From positions 1,612,001-1,676,000 of the forward strand of contig NZ_WUAG01000001.1 of assembly GCF_009828855.1 (NCBI RefSeq): a DNA stretch of 64,000 nt, written 5' to 3'. Shown piece after piece: positions 59,833 to 64,000 of this stretch. Below the pieces are notes generated by a model. It was not told the origin of the DNA. It worked only from the letters and a program-made list of their open reading frames with translations, and ran no database searches. The stretch is from Psychromonas sp. L1A2. Lineage in GTDB: Bacteria > Pseudomonadota > Gammaproteobacteria > Enterobacterales > Psychromonadaceae. Numbering within the stretch: the first letter of the stretch is position 1; each line of letters starts with the position of its first letter. Both the position numbers and the translations under genes were made by a program.

Positions 59833-60879
59833 ATGAAAGTTGCTGATTTTTCTTTTCACCTTCCTGAAGAATTGATTGCGCGTTACCCAATGCCAGAACG
59901 TACGAATAGTCGCTTACTTTCATTAGAGGCTAATTCTGGTGAATTAAGTCATTTAAACTTCACCGATATAATTGATTTAGTAAATCCAAATGATCTACTT
60001 GTATTCAATGATACACGTGTTATTCCTGCCCGTTTATTTGGCAGCAAAGAAACCGGTGGCAAAATTGAAGTACTGGTTGAACGTGTTTTAGATGAAAAAA
60101 GCTTTCTTGCACATGTTCGTAGCTCTAAATCGCCTAAACCAGGTTGTAAACTACTGCTTGAAAATGATGTAAAAGCGGAAATGGTTCAACGTCAAGGTCC
60201 GTTATTTGAAATTAAAGTCGATAGCGAAGAAACCGTTTTACAAATTTTAGAACGTATTGGCCACATGCCTTTACCACCATATATTGATAGACCTGACGAA
60301 GATGCCGATAAAGAGCGTTACCAAACGGTTTATAATAAAAACCCTGGCGCAGTCGCTGCACCAACGGCTGGTTTACATTTTGATCAAATTATCTTAGATA
60401 AATTAACGGCTAAAGGAACCGATTTTGCTTTTGTTACTTTGCATGTTGGAGCGGGCACTTTTCAGCCTGTTAAAGTAGATAATATACTCGATCATCAAAT
60501 GCATAGTGAATACGCAGAAGTCTCTCAAGAAGTGGTTGATAAAATCACAGCAACCAAAGCGGCAGGCGGACGTGTTATTGCAGTAGGCACTACTTCGGTA
60601 AGATCTATTGAAAGTGCGGCTAGCGTTAGCTTAGCGAAAGGACTTGAATTAGCCCCTTTCTTTTCGGAAACCAGTATCTTTATTTACCCTGGGTATGAGT
60701 TCCAACTGGTTGATGCAATGATCACTAATTTCCATTTATCAGAATCAACATTATTGATGCTGGTAAGTGCTTTCTCAGGCAAAGCAAATATTGACCATGC
60801 TTACCAAACTGCAATCGAGAAAAAATACCGTTTCTTTAGTTATGGCGACGCGATGTTTTTAACTAAAAAAACTAATTAG
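59833..60879 (+). CDS. queA: S-adenosylmethionine:tRNA ribosyltransferase-isomerase QueA
   Basis: QueA turns preQ1-modified tRNA into epoxyqueuosine, transferring ribose from SAM. The 348-residue protein shows [70 protein letters not shown] and [20 protein letters not shown], all family blocks. It is followed by tgt, the enzyme acting just before it in queuosine synthesis. Confidence 0.96.
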   Translation: MKVADFSFHLPEELIARYPMPERTNSRLLSLEANSGELSHLNFTDIIDLVNPNDLLVFNDTRVIPARLFGSKETGGKIEVLVERVLDEKSFLAHVRSSKSPKPGCKLLLENDVKAEMVQRQGPLFEIKVDSEETVLQILERIGHMPLPPYIDRPDEDADKERYQTVYNKNPGAVAAPTAGLHFDQIILDKLTAKGTDFAFVTLHVGAGTFQPVKVDNILDHQMHSEYAEVSQEVVDKITATKAAGGRVIAVGTTSVRSIESAASVSLAKGLELAPFFSETSIFIYPGYEFQLVDAMITNFHLSESTLLMLVSAFSGKANIDHAYQTAIEKKYRFFSYGDAMFLTKKTN

Positions 60880-61048
60880 ACTGCGATATAAGTAATACTT
60901 GAAAAGTATTAAGTCTAAAAATAAATTTAAAAGCTGTTTAAAATTAATAATTTAAATAGTTAATTTAAGTAAAAGTAGAATATAAAGCGTAAAGAGTTGA
61001 TAAAGATCAATCAGCATCACTCAATTAGCTTTAATAATTGTTCAATAA

Positions 61049-62206
<1,158 letters not shown>

Positions 62207-62278
62207 TAACACAATACTATTACCATACTATTAGATAATTTATAGATAGTTTAATTTTTATACAATAAAGGATATAAC

Positions 62279-62617
62279 ATGAGTTTATTTATCTCTCAAG
62301 CACACGCAGCAGCAGAAGGCGCTCCAGCTGACGGCGGCGGCATGCAAATGATTTTTATGTTAGTTGTTTTTGCAGCTATTTTCTACTTTATGATTTACCG
62401 CCCTCAGGCGCGTCGTACAAAAGAACATAAAAACCTAATGGATAACATTGGTAAAAATGATGAAGTATTAACAACAGGCGGTTTGATTGGTCGTGTTGCT
62501 AAAATTAGTGCTGATAGCGAATATGTTCAAGTAGAGTTAAACGAAAATAACATTATTCTAATCAAAAAAGACTTTATTACAGCAGTACTTCCAAAAGGTA
62601 CGCTTAAGTCAATCTAA
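62279..62617 (+). CDS. yajC: Sec translocase accessory subunit YajC
   Basis: YajC is a small inner-membrane protein linked to SecDF-YajC. The 112-residue protein has one membrane segment (about 20-40, MQMIFMLVVFAAIFYFMIYR) followed by RPQARRTKEHKNLMDNIGKN and DEVLTTGGLIGRVAKI, typical of YajC. AAGGA is placed before the ATG. A terminator-like hairpin separates it from secD. Confidence 0.96.
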   Translation: MSLFISQAHAAAEGAPADGGGMQMIFMLVVFAAIFYFMIYRPQARRTKEHKNLMDNIGKNDEVLTTGGLIGRVAKISADSEYVQVELNENNIILIKKDFITAVLPKGTLKSI

Positions 62618-62620
62618 ATA

Positions 62621-62646
62621 AAAAAGGCAGGGTCTCCTGCCTTTTT
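62621..62646 (+). terminator. Terminator-like hairpin between yajC and secD
   Basis: AAAAAGGCAGG-GTCT-CCTGCCTTTTT, a strong stem with a T tail, 4 nt after the yajC stop and 85 nt before secD. It suggests that secD transcription is lower than yajC or has its own promoter. Confidence 0.85.
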
Positions 62647-62730
62647 GATATACCTTCATCGCTTAATAAACGTCTAATTAAGTAATGAAGGTATTTTTAT
62701 TACCTTTAGCGTCAAATAAAGGACATTATC

Positions 62731-64000
62731 GTGTTAAATAAATATCCTCTTTGGAAGTATCTATTACTAGGGTTCATAGTTTTATTTACTTTAGTTTATG
62801 CCGCTCCAAATCTGTATGGTGAAGATCCTGCTGTGCAAGTTTCTGCTACTCGTGGTGCTACTGTTGAATTATCTACTTTAGATAAAGTACAAGACATCCT
62901 TAAGCAAGCGAATATCTCACCAAAATCAACCGTGCTAGAAAACGGTCAAATTTTAGTAAGACTGTCTTCAAGTGAAGAACAATTAATTGCACGTGAAACA
63001 ATCAGCGCACAAATAGGCGATGGTTTTGTTACGGCATTAAACTTAGCAGCCGCAACCCCAGCTTGGTTAGAAGCAATTGGCGGTAGCCCATTAAAGCTAG
63101 GTCTTGACCTTCGTGGTGGTGTTCACTTCTTAATGGAAGTGGATATGGACGAAGCAATAAGCAAAGAACAAGAACAAATGGTTCAAGACTTACGTGCTGA
63201 TTTAAGAGAACAGAAAATTCGTTACCGTGGTATCGAAAAAGCGTCTACAGAAACGGGTGTAATACTACGTTTTACGTCGCAAGAAATTCTAGACAGTGCT
63301 GTTGATTATTTGAAACCGATTAATCCTGGTTTTACATTTGACGAAAAAGAAACAAGTGGCACTTTCTACTTAACTATCAGCATGACTGCTGAAAAGTTAA
63401 AGACTGCAAAAGAAGATGCATTACAACAAAACTTAAGCATCTTACGTAATCGTGTTAATGAACTTGGTGTTGCTGAACCGTTAGTACAGCGTCAAGGCAC
63501 TGACCGTATCGTCGTTGAACTACCGGGTATTCAAGATACTGCTCGTGCTAAAGAGATCCTTGGCGCAACGGCAACGTTAGAATTCCATGCTGTTGACTCT
63601 GATACGGATGTGTCTGATGCATTAGCAGGTCGTGTTCCCGCTTCTTCTGCACTTTATAAAGAGCGTGATGGTCAGCCAGTTGTTGTTAAGAAAAAAATCA
63701 TCTTAACGGGTAATCATATTGTTGATGCACAATCGAGTGCTGATGAATATGGTCGTGCACAGGTAAATATTTCTTTAGACTCGCAAGGTGGCAGTAAAAT
63801 GTCGCGCTTCACTAAAAATAATATCGGTAAACCAATGGCAACATTGTTTATTGAATATTTACCAACGGGTAAAAAGAAAGCAAACGGTAAGTCTGAAACT
63901 GAGAAACGTATTGAGGTTGCTAACGTTGCAACGATTCAAGCACAGTTAGGACGTAGCTTCCGTATCACTGGTTTAGATAACACTGCTGAAGCACATAACT
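62731..64000 (+). CDS. secD: Protein translocase subunit SecD, N-terminal part (cut by window edge)
   Basis: SecD with SecF uses proton motive force to help proteins leave the Sec channel. The frame starts at GTG 62731 (AAGGA upstream) and is open to the window end, 423 codons. It begins MLNKYPLWKYLLLGFIVLFT (E. coli MLNRYPLWKYVMLIVV), followed by PNLYGEDPAVQVSATRG, the periplasmic domain with PLKLGLDLRGGVHFLMEVDM and the RNRVNELGVAEPLVQRQG block. One N-terminal membrane segment is seen (about 9-26). The C-terminal membrane part is outside the window. Confidence 0.96.
   Translation, partial: MLNKYPLWKYLLLGFIVLFTLVYAAPNLYGEDPAVQVSATRGATVELSTLDKVQDILKQANISPKSTVLENGQILVRLSSSEEQLIARETISAQIGDGFVTALNLAAATPAWLEAIGGSPLKLGLDLRGGVHFLMEVDMDEAISKEQEQMVQDLRADLREQKIRYRGIEKASTETGVILRFTSQEILDSAVDYLKPINPGFTFDEKETSGTFYLTISMTAEKLKTAKEDALQQNLSILRNRVNELGVAEPLVQRQGTDRIVVELPGIQDTARAKEILGATATLEFHAVDSDTDVSDALAGRVPASSALYKERDGQPVVVKKKIILTGNHIVDAQSSADEYGRAQVNISLDSQGGSKMSRFTKNNIGKPMATLFIEYLPTGKKKANGKSETEKRIEVANVATIQAQLGRSFRITGLDNTAEAHN

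Overview
The window is AT-rich chromosomal DNA from a marine gammaproteobacterium. Gene order (cysZ/zipA-ligA, fadR, ftsK-lolA-rarA-crcB-serS, elyC/cmoM, letAB-rsmF, thrS-infC-rpmI-rplT, queA-tgt-yajC-secD) and protein sequences fit the Psychromonas/Alteromonadales-Vibrionales neighbourhood; Psychromonas is my best guess, from recall and not from a search. Nearly everything is housekeeping or niche-adaptive core genome. I see no prophage, CRISPR array, tRNA, rRNA or transposase gene.

Layout. 1-5.4 kb: start of cysZ (minus), zipA, ligA, a small DUF5062-like gene, dsbB (minus), fadR. 5.4-11.7 kb: ftsK, lolA, rarA, crcB, serS. 11.8-16.3 kb: a repeat-rich stretch holding a small unknown gene, a LexA-controlled sulA-like gene, purT and rdgC, all on the minus strand. 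16.5-21.1 kb: a three-gene signalling module made of a TonB-receptor-like outer-membrane protein, a periplasmic YfiR-like protein and a membrane GGDEF-EAL enzyme. 21.3-23.4 kb: phoB-phoR behind a Pho box. 23.9-26.5 kb: a secreted beta-helix protein and a Nif3/YbgI protein. 27.3-32.9 kb: oppABCDF. 33.1-37.7 kb: a stand-alone leuB-like gene, a PEP-CTERM-like secreted protein, yaeQ, thiI and a DUF1737 gene. 38.1-40.3 kb: elyC (minus), cmoM, a DUF2835 gene. 40.6-44.4 kb: wecB, wecC and a WcaJ-type sugar transferase. 44.5-50.3 kb: rsmF, letB and a letA split into two genes (all minus), then yebG. 50.4-53.6 kb: thrS, infC (apparent AUA start), rpmI, rplT. 54.1-59.7 kb: pstC-pstA-pstB-phoU behind a second Pho box. 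59.8-64 kb: queA, tgt, yajC and the start of secD.

Two themes tie distant parts together. First, a phosphate regulon: phoBR and pstCAB-phoU lie 30 kb apart but each carries a Pho box with the same ATAACTGTCAT core; no pstS is present here. Second, a family of short, non-coding, inverted-repeat-ended (MITE-like) elements occurs at least five times. Two copies (23716-23880 and 37846-38010) are both 165 bp, lie in opposite orientation, and differ at only two positions by my alignment, which suggests recent movement. A diverged subfamily lies at 11839-12100, 15058-15285 and 53756-54032.

The most interesting items are the MITE-like family, the TonB-like/YfiR/GGDEF-EAL module, the AUA start of infC, the SOS-controlled sulA homologue, the split letA and the PEP-CTERM-like protein. 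I did not find a clearly undescribed defence or mobile system.
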